A stretch of 64,000 nt of DNA from Druceiella hillmani (Eukaryota > Arthropoda > Insecta > Lepidoptera > Hepialidae), in the NCBI GenBank assembly GCA_039881145.1, contig JAYKKI010000060.1, forward strand, positions 7,147,001-7,211,000. The letters run 5' to 3'. Under the pieces are notes generated by a model, which searched no databases, had not been told where the DNA came from, and saw only the letters and a program-made list of their open reading frames with translations. Every line of letters begins with the position of its first letter. The stretch's first letter is position 1. A program made the position numbers and the translations under genes. Positions 12,425 through 25,419 of this stretch are shown in pieces.

Positions 12425-13799
12425 AGACAAGTTTTTATTTATTAGATCTTCTAATTTTATTTGACTTTCGATTAATATAAGAATGTTTGAGGTCATTAAT
12501 TGTGATTCGTTATTTGTATTACTCATAAATCTAATATCGAAGATTCACAGATAAATACTTGTTTGGAGAGGACTTCTTTTTACTTGTACTTTTTTTAAAT
12601 ATTTATTTAGAATTTGGTTTTAAAAAATTACATACGTATGAGGACACACTACAGGCCGCAATTATTGATCCATTTTGGTGCCTTCTATCTATTGTTATTT
12701 CTATCGACTGGTTAACTAGTAAATAGTTTAATTTTCTTAAAAAAATTCTCAAATAACTCCCTTTTTTCCTGCTAAGCGAGATTTTTTAGAACTTCTTGTT
12801 CCTTCGCTCTATTGTCTGTTACTTTTATTTGTTTTTATTTCTTTTATTTGTTTACTATTTTTCATTTAATAAACAATAAGAAAACGCAGAGTGTGCGCTA
12901 TTGTGTCTATTGTTATATATGATATGGTCTGTAAATATTTTGCGATCATAATATCATTTGAAAAATTTATTTTCCACTTTAATTTCTGGGTAATACTCAT
13001 AATATAGGCTATTTATATATAATTCATTCCAATATTTTACGTTTTTGTACTAGTTTTTGTCGTATGATACTTACTGCACGATACAGTTTGTATTTTTTAT
13101 CGTAATCTCAACGTATAATGGTTAGTGTTTTAAATTTGTCTTTGAGGTTTTTTCAATATGAATTGATTCGATGATTTAATTACTCCAAAAGAAGAAACGA
13201 ATGTATTTAAAGAATTGAATAAAAATTTACTGATTTTTTTGCGTTTTCCTCAATGAATGAGTTCTGTTAATTATCCTTATTTAAATTAATCTCCTATTAA
13301 GTTCCAATAATCAGTTTTAGGGTTTCGTACCTGCTTGTCAGTCCGTGTGTCACTGTTCATTTTTTCAGATGATGAGATATAAGAATTAAAGAGGAGACGA
13401 ATTAAATACTCTAAATCTTTTTAAATTGTTTACATCAAATTATACCCATTTGAAAGCGCTTTTTATACAAAAATATATTTTCATGATTTTAAATGGTATA
13501 TAAAAAAGGACATCCTAAAAAATATTCACAGTAAAGTACACTCCTTCTCCCTTTTTTTCGAAAAATACTGAACCAAAAATCTTAAAAAAAGACAAAGTTG
13601 GTAAAATCTGTCGCGATTATCATAATATTTTTAAATTTGTGAATAACCTTTCACCTTGAACATTATATTTACATTGTGAAAAATTAATAGTTGTAAATAG
13701 TTTAATACAAATAACTATATATTGATCGGAAGTCGACCGTAATTCATTAAATTTTTAAATTTGAACGTTATACGTTTACATAAAATATAGATATATTAC
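12425..13799. other. No gene; one dispersed-repeat fragment
   Basis: At 13315-13375 'tttagggtttcgtacctgct' followed by 'gtcagtccgtgtgtcactg' marks the head of the dispersed repeat family described at 7689-8303. The rest is AT-rich and featureless. Confidence 0.5.
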
Positions 13800-13928
13800 T
13801 TAAATTTTAGCTTTCTGTACTCCTTCTCCATATAAACCTTAAATATGTCAAATCTCACACACTTTCGTGCGCGCAATATACTTAAAAAGGGTACAAAGTT
13901 TTATCTTTACGTATTATTATACAGGCAT

Positions 13929-13929
13929 T

Positions 13930-13978
<49 letters not shown>

Positions 13979-13979
13979 T

Positions 13980-14024
<45 letters not shown>
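13929..14024. repeat. Two (TA)n expansions inside one satellite monomer
   Basis: Two TA runs (about 47 and 40 bp) separated by 'cttac' replace the short AT block normally present at this place in the 133-bp monomer. Confidence 0.95.
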
Positions 14025-14025
<1 letters not shown>

Positions 14026-15341
14026 CTTTCTGCACTCCTTCTCCATACAAATTCTAAGTATGCCAATATCTCATTCCTCCCTGCGCACAATGTACCTAAA
14101 ACGGATACAAAGTGTTCTCTTCACATATTAATAGACATATTATATATAAATTTCAGCTTTCTGCTCTCCTTCTCCATATAAACTTTAACTTTGTCAAATC
14201 TTACACCTCTCCTTGCGCGCAATATGCGTAGAAAAGGTACAAAGTTTTCTCTTCACGTATCAATATATAGATATATAAATTTTTTCTTTCTGCACTCCTT
14301 CTCCATACAAATTTGTATTATGCCAAATCTCTCATTCTTCCTTGCGCGCAATATACTTAAAAAGGGTACAAAATTTTCTCTTCACGTATCAATATATAGA
14401 TATATTATATAAATTTTAGCTTTCTGCTCCTTCATAAAAATTTTTACTATGCCAAATCTCTCATTCCTCCTTGCGCGCAATATACTTAAAAAGGGTACAA
14501 AGTTTTCTCTTCACGTATCAATATATAGATATATTATATAAATTTTTGCTTTCTGCACTCCTCCTCCATAAACATTTTTACTATGCCAAATCTCTCATTC
14601 TTCCTTGCGCGCAATATACTTAAAAAGGGTACAAAGTTTTCTCTTCATGTATCAATATATAGATATATTATATAAATTTTTGCTTTCTGCACTCCTCCTC
14701 CATAAAAATTTTTACTATGCCAAATCTCACACCCCTCCTTGCGCGCAATATGCGTAAAAAGGGTACAAAGTTTTCTCTTCACGTATCAATAAATAGATAT
14801 ATTATATAAATTTTTGCTTTCTGCAGTCCTCCTCCATAAAATTTTTTACTATGCCAAATCTCACACCCCTCCTTGCGCGCAATATGCGTAAAAAGGGTAC
14901 AAAGTTTTCTCTTCACGTATCAATAAATAGATATATTATATAAATTTTTGCTTTCTGCAGTCCTCCTCCATAAAAATTTTTACTATGCCAAATCTCACAC
15001 CCCTCCTTGCGCGCAATATACTTAAAAAGGTTACAAAGTTTTCTCTTCACGTGTTATTATATAGACATATAATATATTAATTTTAGCTCTCTGTACTCCT
15101 TCTCCATATAAACCTTAAATATATCAAATCTCACAATCTTTCGTGCGCGCAATATACTTAAAAAGGGTACAAAGTGTTCTATTCACATATTAATATATAG
15201 ACATATTATATATAAATTTTAGCTTTCTGTACTCCTTCTCCATATAAACCTTAAATATGTCAAATCTCACACTCTTTCGTGCGTGCAATATACTTAAAAA
15301 GGGTACAAAGTTTTCTCTTCACGTATTATTATACAGGCATT

Positions 15342-15449
<108 letters not shown>

Positions 15450-17504
15450 CTTTCTGCACTCCTTCTCCATACAAATTCTAACTATGCCAAATATCTCATT
15501 CCTCCCTGCGCGCAATATACCTAAAAAGGGTACAAAGTGTTCTCTTCACGTATCAATATATAGATATATTATATAAATTTTTGCTTTCTGCACTCCTTCT
15601 CCATACAAATTCTAACTATGCCAAATATCTCATTCCTCCCTGCGCGCAATATACCTAAAAAGGGTACAAAGTGTTTCTTCACGTATCAATATATAGATAT
15701 ATTATATAAATTTTTGCTTTCTGCACTCCTTCTCCATACAAATTCTAACTATGCCAAATATCTCATTCCTCCCTGCGCGCAATATACCTAAAAAGGGTAC
15801 AAAGTGTTCTCTTCACGTATCAATATATAGATATATTATATAAATTTTTGCTTTCTGCACTCCTTCTCCATACAAATTCTAACTATGCCAAATATCTCAT
15901 TCCTCCCTGCGCGCAATATACCTAAAAAGGGTACAAAGTGTTCTCTTCACGTATCAATATATAGATATATTATATAAATTTTTGCTTTCTGCACTCCTTC
16001 TCCATACAAATTTTAACTGTGCCAAATCTCTCATTCTTCCTTGCGCGCAATATACTTAAAAAGGGTACAAAGTTTTCTCTTCACGTATCAATATATAGAT
16101 ATATTATATAAATTTTTGCTATCTGCACTCCTTCTCCATACAAATTCTAACTATGCCAAATATCTCATTCCTCCCTGCGCGCAATATACCTAAAAAGGGT
16201 ACAAAGTGTTCTCTTCACGTATCAATATATAGATATATTATATAAATTTTTGCTTTCTGCACTCCTTCTCCATACAAATTCTAGCTATGCCAAATATCTC
16301 ATTCCTCCCTGCGCGCAATATACCTAAAAAGGGTACAAAGTGTTCTCTTCACGTATCAATATATAGATATATTATATAAATTTTAGCTTTCTGCTCCTCC
16401 ATAAAAATTTTTACTATGCCAAATCTCTCATTCTTCCTTGCGCGCAATATGCGTAAAAAGGGTACAAAGTGTTCTCTTCACGTATCAATATATAGATATA
16501 TTATATAAATTTTAGCTTTCTGCTCCTCCATAAAAATTTTTACTATGCCAAATCTCTCATTCTTCCTTGCGCGCAATATGCGTAAAAAGGGTACAAAGTT
16601 TTCTCTTCACGTATCAATATATAGATATATTATATAAATTTTTGCTTTCTGCACTCCTTCTCCATACAAATTTGTATTATGCCAAATCTCTCATTCTTCC
16701 TTGCGCGCAATATACTTAAAAAGGATACAAAGTTTTCTCTTCACGTATCAATATATAGATATATTATATAAATTTTTGCTTTCTGCTCCTTCATAAAAAT
16801 TTTTACTATGCCAAATATCTCATTCCTCCTTGCGCGCAATATACTTAAAAAGGGTACAAAGTTTTCTCTTCACGTGTTAATATATAGACATATTATATAT
16901 TAATTTTAGCTCTCTGTACTCCTTCTTCGTATAAACTTTAACTATGCCTAATCTCTCACTCCTCCTCGCACGTAATATACTTAAAAAGGACACGAAATTT
17001 GTTCCTTACCAATTAATATATAAATACCATGAATTCTTAAATGTTTATTTTGGTAAGTTCTACTCATGCATTTTACTGTGGCTTTAATATTTACAAATCT
17101 CATAATTTACCCAGTTTAACGTAAATTATTATTCACCTAAATGTGGTTACCTTTAACGATATTTAATTACCTAATACTCAACTTGCGGCTTTTACCTAAT
17201 ACCAAAAATTATCTTTTGTGTCTCGCAAAAATTCAGTCATCAAATCCAACTTTTCAATTTGTACATATCTTTAAGTGTAAAGTTTCAAATCATTTGTATA
17301 AAGTTGCTGAATTAGTTAAGACAAAAACCGCCCACTAAATTTAGTATGAAAACTAAACTTCCTCAACTGTGAATTAGTAAGTTCGCTTGAAAATGGATTT
17401 ATGGCATAAACAATCATGAAAACAGCTTAAGGTTAACCACCTTTATAAGTCACTCAGAAATATGACTCTTTTAATTGGACTTTCTTCTATGGAGCTATTA
17501 TTTG

Positions 17505-17745
17505 CATCTGTTCGTAGATTGAGTGTAATTGTATTTGTTCCTAGACTGTTATTATATCTGTTCCTAGAACTATTAATTGTATCCGTTCTTAGACTGAGTG
17601 TCATTGTATCTATTCCTAGAACTATTAATGGTATTTGTTCCTAGAACTATTAATTGTATCTGTTCCTAGACTGAGTGTTATTATATCTGTTCCTAGAACT
17701 ATTAATTGTTGCCATTCCTGGACTGAGTTGCTCCTAGACCTAGTA
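17505..17745. repeat. About 53-bp minisatellite
   Basis: 'ctgttcctagaactattaat' alternates with 'gttcctagactgagtgt' variants, about 4-5 diverged copies. Confidence 0.85.
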
Positions 17746-17838
17746 ACTACAGTAGTAAATAACAATTAACTGTCATTAAATATATTTTAAAAAATATAAA
17801 CTGTAAATAAACCAAAAATGAGGAAATCTGTTAGAAAA

Positions 17839-18515
17839 ACTTTTAGGTTTCCCTAAATTGAAATGAGAAAAAGGAAACCTTAAAAGATCCCCCATGTATC
17901 CGTCTGTCACAGATTTTTTCTCAAAAACCGTTTAAATTCCAGATACACTGTAGAGTTTCGTAACCGTGGTATGTTGGGTTGATCACCAGGCATACGGCGT
18001 TAGACGGCGGAGCGCACCGCGGAGACCCGGGTGGATCCCCAGCCGTTGGCCGAGTGGGGCTGGGCTAGCGTTATGGTTGGCTGTAAGAGATTGCTCTTAT
18101 AGCAATATGTTCTCAATATTTATCAGTTAGATACATTTAAGTATGTAAATAAAATAATTTTTTCACAATAATGTTTAATAGCATATTTTCAGAGATAATC
18201 TGAAAAAGTAAGTAAAAAATATATTTCTCTTATTTCTATAAATACTGAACCTAAAATTATAAAAACGGTCTTCGAAGTCTATTCAAAGGTTGTGGTACAG
18301 CTATAACGATGTTTCTAGATGTTATAGTTTTTAAGATAATAATGATATTATAATTCCCTTCTGTTTGATTATATTAAGTATTAATAAATATTTATTGCAG
18401 TGGGAAGTCCATATGACTTATGACAAATTAAGTAATTTCACTTCAAATGTGGTACGGAACAGCGATATGCGAGCCAGACTCATTGTTCATTTTCAGAGTA
18501 GTTGACCAGATTTTT
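17839..18515 (+). repeat. Dispersed repeat (7689 family), split by a LINE tail
   Basis: The head (17839-17958) and the 3' part (about 18240-18515, with 'gaagtccatatgacttatg', 'agtaatttcacttc' and 'gatatgcgagccagactc') are present. Between them is a foreign GC-richer insert at 17960-18160. A further head fragment with 'gtttatcacagccgatattc' follows at about 18515-18690. Confidence 0.65.
17960..18160 (+). mobile_element. 3' tail of a non-LTR retrotransposon
   Basis: A GC-rich 3'-UTR-like stretch ('cggcggagcgcaccgcggag', 'cgagtggggctgggctag') is followed by 'ctgtaagagattgctcttat' 'agcaatatgttctcaat' and 'gtatgtaaataaaa'. The 'attgctxtTAGCAATAAGTtc' block just before an A-rich end is shared with 25704-25790 and 58205-58290 and is, from memory, typical of 3' ends of lepidopteran LINEs and their SINE partners. 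No coding part remains. Confidence 0.65.
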
Positions 18516-18944
18516 TTGTAATCTACGTAAATGGTATGTGTCTGTTTATCACAGCCGATATTCTCAAAAACCATGCGACATAAAGACTTGAAATTTGGTA
18601 TGATAACACATCTTAACAGCCTCCATATTTTGCAGAAACTGACTTTTCTAAAATATTCGTATAAGAATTGAAGAAGCCGTAAATAAAGGAGTCAAAAAAA
18701 AATTATTGTACTTTTACATGACATTTTTTGAAAGGTCGAATTATGAAGAAGAATGAAGTAATGTTTTCGTGATTTTAAATTGAATATTTAAAAAGGTATT
18801 CCAAAAAATATGAAAAAATACCTCCCTCTTTTTTCCCTAAACTGCTGACACAAAAGTCATGAACAAAACAGGGTTGATAAAATGTGACTGGAAAATTACC
18901 AGAAAACTGTAGCGATTTTCCTTGAAATATGCACCGGTTTTTAC

Positions 18945-19475
18945 GACTGTATAAGATATAGTAGGCAATATATTTATGTAATAGAAAATGAAAAATTTGT
19001 AAGTAATTTTATAAAATAGTCTGCACCTTTAAGTGTTTGTAAGTGCTTAAAAGTGTACAAAACCATCCTAATTGCACACGTGCTTATCAACCTTTTAAGC
19101 TACATTTCCGTATGTATATCCTGTATTATAATATTATGTACTGTATAAGATATAGTAGGCAATATATTTACGTTATATAAAATGAAAAATTTCTAAGTCA
19201 TTTTACAAAATAGTCTGCACCTTTCAGTGTCTGTAAGTGCTTAAAAGTGTACAGAACCATCCTAATTGCACACGTGCTTACCAACCTATTAAACTATATT
19301 TCCGTATTTATATCTTAAATTTACGTTGTAGAAAATGAAAAATTTCTAAGTAATTTTATAAAATAGTCTGAACCTTTAAATGTTTTTAAGTGCTTAAAAG
19401 TGTACAGAACCATCCTAATTGCACACGTGCTTATCAATCTTTTAAACTATATTTCCGTATTTATATCCTTCTATT
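18945..19475. repeat. About 190-bp tandem repeat, 2.7 copies
   Basis: 'tataagatatagtaggcaat' 'atattta' starts copies near 18949 and 19142; the third copy joins at about 19318. Shared blocks are 'aaaatgaaaaatttctaagt', 'aatagtctgcacctttaagt' and 'catcctaattgcacacgtgc'. The phrase 'taggcaatatatttacg' also resembles the module shared by the 119-bp and 220-bp satellites. Confidence 0.9.
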
Positions 19476-19927
19476 TGAGACGTGCAGACTTTACTTCTTA
19501 ATTAAAACGACTTTGTTGAAGTAAAGTTAAAGAAAAGCACGTTTTTCTTGATATAGCAATATCACGTTTGCAGGGAAACATAAAACGAACAATTAAAGTT
19601 GCAATAAGATGGGTCTAGAAACTTTCAAGAGACTAATTTTAGTATTAAACAAAGTGGTTAATGCGCTATTTAAATGTTGAAAGCGCACTGTACTCAGTTC
19701 CAATTAAATACTAGATGGCGCCCGCCCAACATAGTGTATTTCGCCCCAACGAAAGAAAATTTTGTGCCTCACCAAGTTCTTTCGTTTTGTTACAAATGTG
19801 AAGTTTGTTTAGTACAAACGTATAAACTTAGTTTAGACAGCGTGCTTTGTGATTATGGCACGTAACTTCGTATAGAGGAACATGTTTTCTAAGAACTTCC
19901 GGCACGGTCCCAGATGCACGGAAACGC

Positions 19928-19939
19928 CACGTGACGTCA
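19928..19939. promoter_or_regulatory. Overlapping E-box and CRE-like palindromes
   Basis: CACGTG (19928-19933) overlaps TGACGTCA (19932-19939) in a locally GC-richer patch (19880-20010). Both are consensus sites for bHLH and bZIP factors. No gene start is visible nearby, so function is open. Confidence 0.25.
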
Positions 19940-20738
19940 GCTTCCTCTTAGAGTTTGAAAGTTACACTTCACGTCAAACTTTTCAGGATTCCGTAACCAA
20001 ACTAAGAGCCTTATAGTTTCGCCACGTCCGTCCTTTCATCTGTATCTTACAACCGTTTTAATTTTGGACTATTTATGCGATAAAGTTGAAGTTTGGCATG
20101 ATTATACAATACATATATACAATGCCTAAAAAGTTATACAAAATTGGCATACCTCCCCTATATGTAAAGTGGGGGTAAATTTTTTTCTTTACTTATCTCT
20201 TTGTGTAGGATATGGTTGAACAGGTCTTTCAAAGATATTGGAGGTGAGCACTTTTTCTACACAGGAAACCGTTTACAAAATATTAAGCTTTTTTTTTGTT
20301 TAAGTTACTTGTGCCCAGCCCCTACCAAACTGTACTGAAAAGTATACAATACTGAAAAGTATTCACAATAGTCTTGTAAACGACGAAATTTAAAAGAAAC
20401 TTATCAAAGCCACGTAAGCTCTACTAATTCACCAAAAATGCTGAGCAACTTGAAACATATAGTTGTGTATGTAAAAAGTTAATAGATAATCCATACAAGG
20501 GATTTAATCAATTCCAAGGATAACATTTGTACCTTAAAATGTATATTTATTATGTCTGCCAAAGACAAATTAGGCAATACTTTTATATACTTGCGTGTTG
20601 AGAAATAATATTGGTATTTGTAAATCTTCTCAGTCGTGCATTCTTGACAGAATGGTCGTGGTTGCTCCGATGACTTAGGTACTAGGTTGAGGGTGCTTGT
20701 ACATGTATATTCTTCATTCGGTCTAGGTCATTTTTATT

Positions 20739-20873
20739 CCCATCATAAATGATTCAAAATGACCTAGGATAGAATGTAATTTCGGTCTGGCCATTTTGCA
20801 GCAGAAATGTAATGATCGAAAGGCAATATTCTATGTGGATCATTTTGGGTCATTTTGAGTCAGTTATGATGGG
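20739..20873. mobile_element. MITE-like element, 135 bp, 26-bp terminal inverted repeats
   Basis: Left end 20739-20764 begins 'cccatcataaatgattcaaa'; the right end 20848-20873 is its inverse with 24 of 26 positions matching, ending 'cagttatgatggg'. The interior has no frame. No clear target-site duplication is seen at the ends, so the superfamily is undetermined. Confidence 0.7.
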
Positions 20874-20879
20874 TCAATC

Positions 20880-21974
20880 AATTTAAAAAAATTTTCCCAA
20901 TGCTGTATTAAATTAAGAGAGAGTACATTACCTCAGGTACAGTACCTACAAAAATTAGTTAGCAACACCTAATTGTAAGTTTAACTACATTGTCTGATGC
21001 TGTGTCAAATTTTATTTTAATCTTGAAACGATTTTGACATATTTTTACTGTAATCGCGTAAATCTTAGAAGACTTTTCCAAAGAAACTTTTCAGAAATGT
21101 ATCAAAAATTGCTTTTTATAGTCACGATCCAGTTGATTCCAAAGTTTTGAAGCATGAATTATACATGAATTTTAGCAGAAAAGAAAAACAAGAAACAATA
21201 CAGAATTATAAAATGAATCCTATCACAAGATCATGAGCGGCAGATTATTTAAAAGATACAATTTTTATTATTTTTTTCCAAATTATCATAAATATTTTTT
21301 TTAATGTAATAAGCAATTCTGCCGCAATTAATATATCGAAATGTAACAAAACTTGTTAAATATGATTAAAACACCGTCTATAAAGATTCTGGACTCAATA
21401 TTGGATAAACAAAAAAATTAAGTTAAGACTTAACATTATTTCTATTAATTAGTTACAAAATATCTTTTAATTATTATTATGTATTTCATGGACATACAAA
21501 TTGACTCTAAAGTTTTCCTATTTCATTATAAAGAAATCCTATTTCATTCATAGTTTTCACTTCAGGAAACGCTTATAATCCGTTCTGTAAATTAACCTCA
21601 CAAAACTGAAAGCAAAATTATATTTATATAAATATTTTTTAGATTCTTACGTGTCAATAAACTCCAACACTCTGCCAGATCTCAAGTTTCCGCTTTGAGA
21701 TTTGATAAAAAGTCTTTGACAGGCAAAGAAAGAGAAGGACACGTGAGAGCTTCTCATAAATTTTTCGTTTTGCTTTTTTTCCTTCTTTTCTTTTTGAAGT
21801 AAATATCCTGAAATATATGTTTACACGCATCGAACTGTGACCCTTCATCTTTTTGAAGCCGTTTATCCAACCGCTCCCATTGCGAACAGAATCAACGAGA
21901 AGTAAATAAATAAATTTAAGCAAAAAGTAAACATCATCCCAACTTCCGCAACATCTAAAACTGTTAATTACTGT
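20880..21974. other. No gene seen
   Basis: AT-rich. The 89-codon minus-strand frame at 21654-21923 is lysine-rich in the middle but matches no family I recognise. Confidence 0.4.
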
Positions 21975-22200
21975 TAGGGCACCCCTCGGGCAGCGCTCTC
22001 CCCGGATTCGGTAATGAAAATTGGAAAATGTAATTTTAAAATCGCAAAGTGTCTCGAAAGTTTAGGCCGGCGCTGCGCCTTGTAAAGATCGGAGTGGACT
22101 TTCTCGTTCGGACTTGACTACGGAGGGAGTTTTCTGCGAAAAAGCTCTCAGCGTCTTTTAATTAAAATTCGGCTGAAAGCAGAGTCCGCTTAGCGTAGAA
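21975..22200. other. GC-richer island, function unknown
   Basis: About 225 bp with clearly higher GC and CpG ('cccctcgggcagcgctctcc', 'aggccggcgctgcgcc') than the flanks. No long open frame, no tandem structure and no similarity to the repeats here. It could be a conserved non-coding element or a small exon. Confidence 0.35.
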
Positions 22201-23036
22201 ATGTGTATCTATATTTTCTCCATGAAATTTTGAAGTGTTTTTCCTATTCTTTAAGTAAATTTCAAGTTATGTCCGAAAACAAATTATTTTAGTGATTTTT
22301 TCCAGTTGTATATAGATTTATATATATTTTGACGGGACTTTGGCTATTGTTATATAAAGGGCTTAGTATCTTGGAATTCGGTTCACATGTAGAGTATATA
22401 TGATATTACTGCTCATGTGCGAATCAAATTCCCATGGGAAATTTTTTTTAAATACCTACTTTTCATAAATCCAAACATGGCAAAGATGCTTTAAATTATT
22501 TTCAAACATTGAAGTGAAAATGAGCAGAGCACGGGAAATGAATGAGCAATAATTGATAGAGCAAAATGGTGATAATCTAAAATGGCCCAAGAGGCAGAAG
22601 AAAATAGAACAATAGGGAATGCAGAAATGAAAAAAATGGCTGAATAAGACTGAATTGAAAAACTGACGACTGAATATCATTGAATGGGTAGGAGGAGGCC
22701 TTTACTCGCAGAGGTCCTGAATAAATAAGAAAATCGTAAACATTCATTAAATCTAATTTAATTCAAATTATTTTTATATTTTTTTAGTGAAATATTAATG
22801 TGAATATTAAGGAAAATAAAGGCTTTAATAATAAAAATATTCTTCTCTTATTATATGACAAATTTAAATCGCATAAGTTTATACCCATATTCCTTTTAAA
22901 TTGTTTTCTTGCGATTGTTTTAAGAGATAGAGCACTTAGATTAATACTTAAATTTTTATCCATAATCTTTTCATCATTGAAAAAATTATGGATTCACTTC
23001 ACAAATTCCACTTTACAAACCTAGATCCTCACATTA
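22201..23036. other. No gene seen
   Basis: Mixed sequence without repeats. Frames at 22456-22680 (-) and 22800-23024 (+) have no recognisable domain. Confidence 0.4.
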
Positions 23037-23456
23037 AAAGTCCGTCGCAAAATCGATGCATCAGAAATGTGGTACTGGAGGCGCATGTTAGAAATTCCTT
23101 AAACCCCTTTTCTCACCAACATCTCTATTATAAATGAACTGAGAAAGAAAGATTTTCATTAACTGTACAACTGCGAATTTTACGTTTTTATCTCCAGAAA
23201 ACGATTTTTGATGGAGCGTTAAGGACAGTTTGAAGGCGTAAGGGTGATTTCCAACCTGATGGATGAACGAAGATCACAAAGATGATTTCCAACCCAATGG
23301 ACGGACCTGATAAAGACGGTGACAGAGACCAGTATTGCATAGTGTTCTAGAAATACTACCAATGAACTGAAGTGGAAAAGCATCGTTAAAGCACTCATCC
23401 GAGTCAAGAGCAACGAGGAAGAAGACCAACCATCATCGCCGGCCCAAGACCACTGA
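23037..23456 (+). pseudogene. LINE endonuclease-reverse transcriptase, C-terminal remnant
   Basis: Frame-shifted translation gives KIDASEMWYWRRMLEIP, a stop, LTNISIINELRKKDF, then FPTQWTDLIKTVTETSI, NTTNELKWKSIVKALI and RVKSNEEEDQ. These are the DAFEMWxWRRML..SWTD, TNxSILxQL, xxRWTDQIK and R..WRxIVKxA blocks found after the RT domain in lepidopteran non-LTR elements, in the right order. Stops and shifts make it non-functional. It is the same family as 836-1205 but covers more of the end, including a terminal stop at 23454. Confidence 0.85.
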
Positions 23457-23904
23457 CGATTAGAGACTTTATATAATAAAATAAATATTGTATCAAATTC
23501 TATATATTTCCATTCCTATTTTAAAGGCCTTTAACACACAAACGGATAAATACTTACCCGGTCGCTCTCATGTCTACTCTATATTTCTAATTTTAGCACA
23601 GAAAATTAAAGAAAAACCTATTAAGTATGAACAGAAATCACGCTACGAGGGTTCTATATGTAAATATAAAAATTTTAACATTTAAAGTCACACAGTGTTT
23701 CTAATAAACCATTTACAAATATTAATGTCATTTTTGACCGTCTTTCACATGCCTGAAAATACAGCAAATTTCTCAAAAATAATGAGACCTAGGATCATCC
23801 CTATGGTTTAACGGCAAATTTGAGGTAAACTTCTAACAACCTTTTATTACAAAAATTTCCAAAATGGGGAAGGGGAATTTACTTAAAATTACGAAGAAAA
23901 TATT
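23457..23904. other. No gene seen
   Basis: Short AT-rich spacer between two LINE remnants of opposite orientation. Confidence 0.4.
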
Positions 23905-24775
23905 TTTTGGGATCCTCACATTACCATTTTCCATTGATCTTCCTTCTTTAGCCATATTCTACCGGAGAGGTGTAGACCTGCTTTGTTCTATACTACCACC
24001 CTCGGTTTTGAGATTTTTTCAACCATTGCACTCCAGCTGTTCTTTGATGTCATCATACTAATGCATAAAAAGCCTTCTTTGTATGGTCTACATTCCACAA
24101 AAAAATTTTACCGTGAAACCGACTTTCTGGCCATGTGGCTAGTCCATTGTTACTTAAGCCTCGCAACACGTTTGATGACACTCTTCTCTTTGAAGTCACT
24201 CGTTCACCTTTCGGTCTCTCAGTATGACCCCTACCAGTTTCCTTGCAATTGCTTCTGAACCGCTCTGAGCTTAGTGAGGATTTATTTTGTAAACACCCAG
24301 GCTTCAGCTCCATATGTAAAAACTTGCAGGATACACTGGTCATATATACGAGCCTTAATTTTCATTTTGAAGATGAATTCAATTTTCGAATAGGCTTCTC
24401 ACGCTAGTCGTGTGATTTTCTTTCTCCATAACAGCTTTTTAACAAGATATGCTTATTTTTGTTCTCTTTCTCTGCCTGTTTGGTTTAACTTAGCGCTGAC
24501 GGTACTATTTGAGGTAGTCATAATCTTTATTTAAACCAAGTTAATTTTCAATCCAACCCGCGCAGAAGTATCGCTTACCTCTTGTATAATGGTTTCAAGG
24601 TTGCCCGGTGAACTGAGAATAAGACAATTCTGTCAGCGAATCTTAGTTTATCCATATTATCATGTTTATCAGAAGTAAACCTATGGCGGCATCTTCTTGG
24701 TTTGAGTAGATATATTATTCTTGGTTTGAGTAGATATAGTACTGTTAATGTACGGAAGGTCAAAATCTTTATAGA
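23905..24775 (-). pseudogene. LINE reverse transcriptase, from FADD motif to C-terminus
   Basis: Read on the minus strand: LRFADRIVLFS (the catalytic F/YADD box, second D changed to R), then LETIIQEVSDTSARVGLKIN, STVSAKLNQT, ARIYDQCILQVFTYGAEAW, VIKRVARLKQQWTSHMARK, KNSWSAMVEKI and SGRIWLKKEDQWK. These follow the order of an endonuclease-type non-LTR reverse transcriptase (RTE-like) from the catalytic core through the thumb to the C-terminal domain. Several stops and frameshifts and the FADR substitution show it is dead. The copy at 27630-28060 is a close relative on the plus strand. Confidence 0.88.
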
Positions 24776-25419
24776 CGTTCAATAAAAATAGCAATCTTGA
24801 TTTGTGAAAATTTTGTAAATATATTTTATTTTAAATACTAATTTAATTATTGCTACAAAGTATAGCAGTTTTTAACTTTAAAGTTTGTATATTTGGGTAA
24901 AATTAGGTGTTCTAAACTACAATATCTCTCAATGACATCTTTTTTTGATATTTCAATTGACAATTTTTCCATATTTTGACTACATAACAAAATACTCAGA
25001 GTGTACTAATAATAGTGACGGGTTTGGCACCAAAAGGTATATAAGCTTAGCCTACAGTTATTAAAAAAGTTATTAGTCGATTGGAGTTTTTTATCCTTGC
25101 GCAAGTTTTGATGAGTTTTTCTGTGTATATCCTTCCTTAACGTTTTTTTATAATTAGATATTTATTTAAATCGATTTTTCACAACAATTAATAATTAATG
25201 AACGGCACCTAAAGCAAGTGGTATTTATTTTAGCTTTCCTTACAATTAAACAAAAAACCTACCAAGTACAAGTAGAACTCCACTGAAAAGTTCTGCACAC
25301 ATTTATGATACATAGTATGTATATTGAACTATTTACAAAAGTTTAATTTTTCAGAGCCTGAATATATTTCCTGTATCTTTCACAGGCACATATATTAAAA
25401 AAAAGATAATTCTACAAAG

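Noticed and set aside
24053..24343. 96-codon minus-strand frame and the overlapping plus-strand frame 23983-24258
   Set aside because: They are parts or shadows of the broken LINE at 23905-24775, not separate genes.
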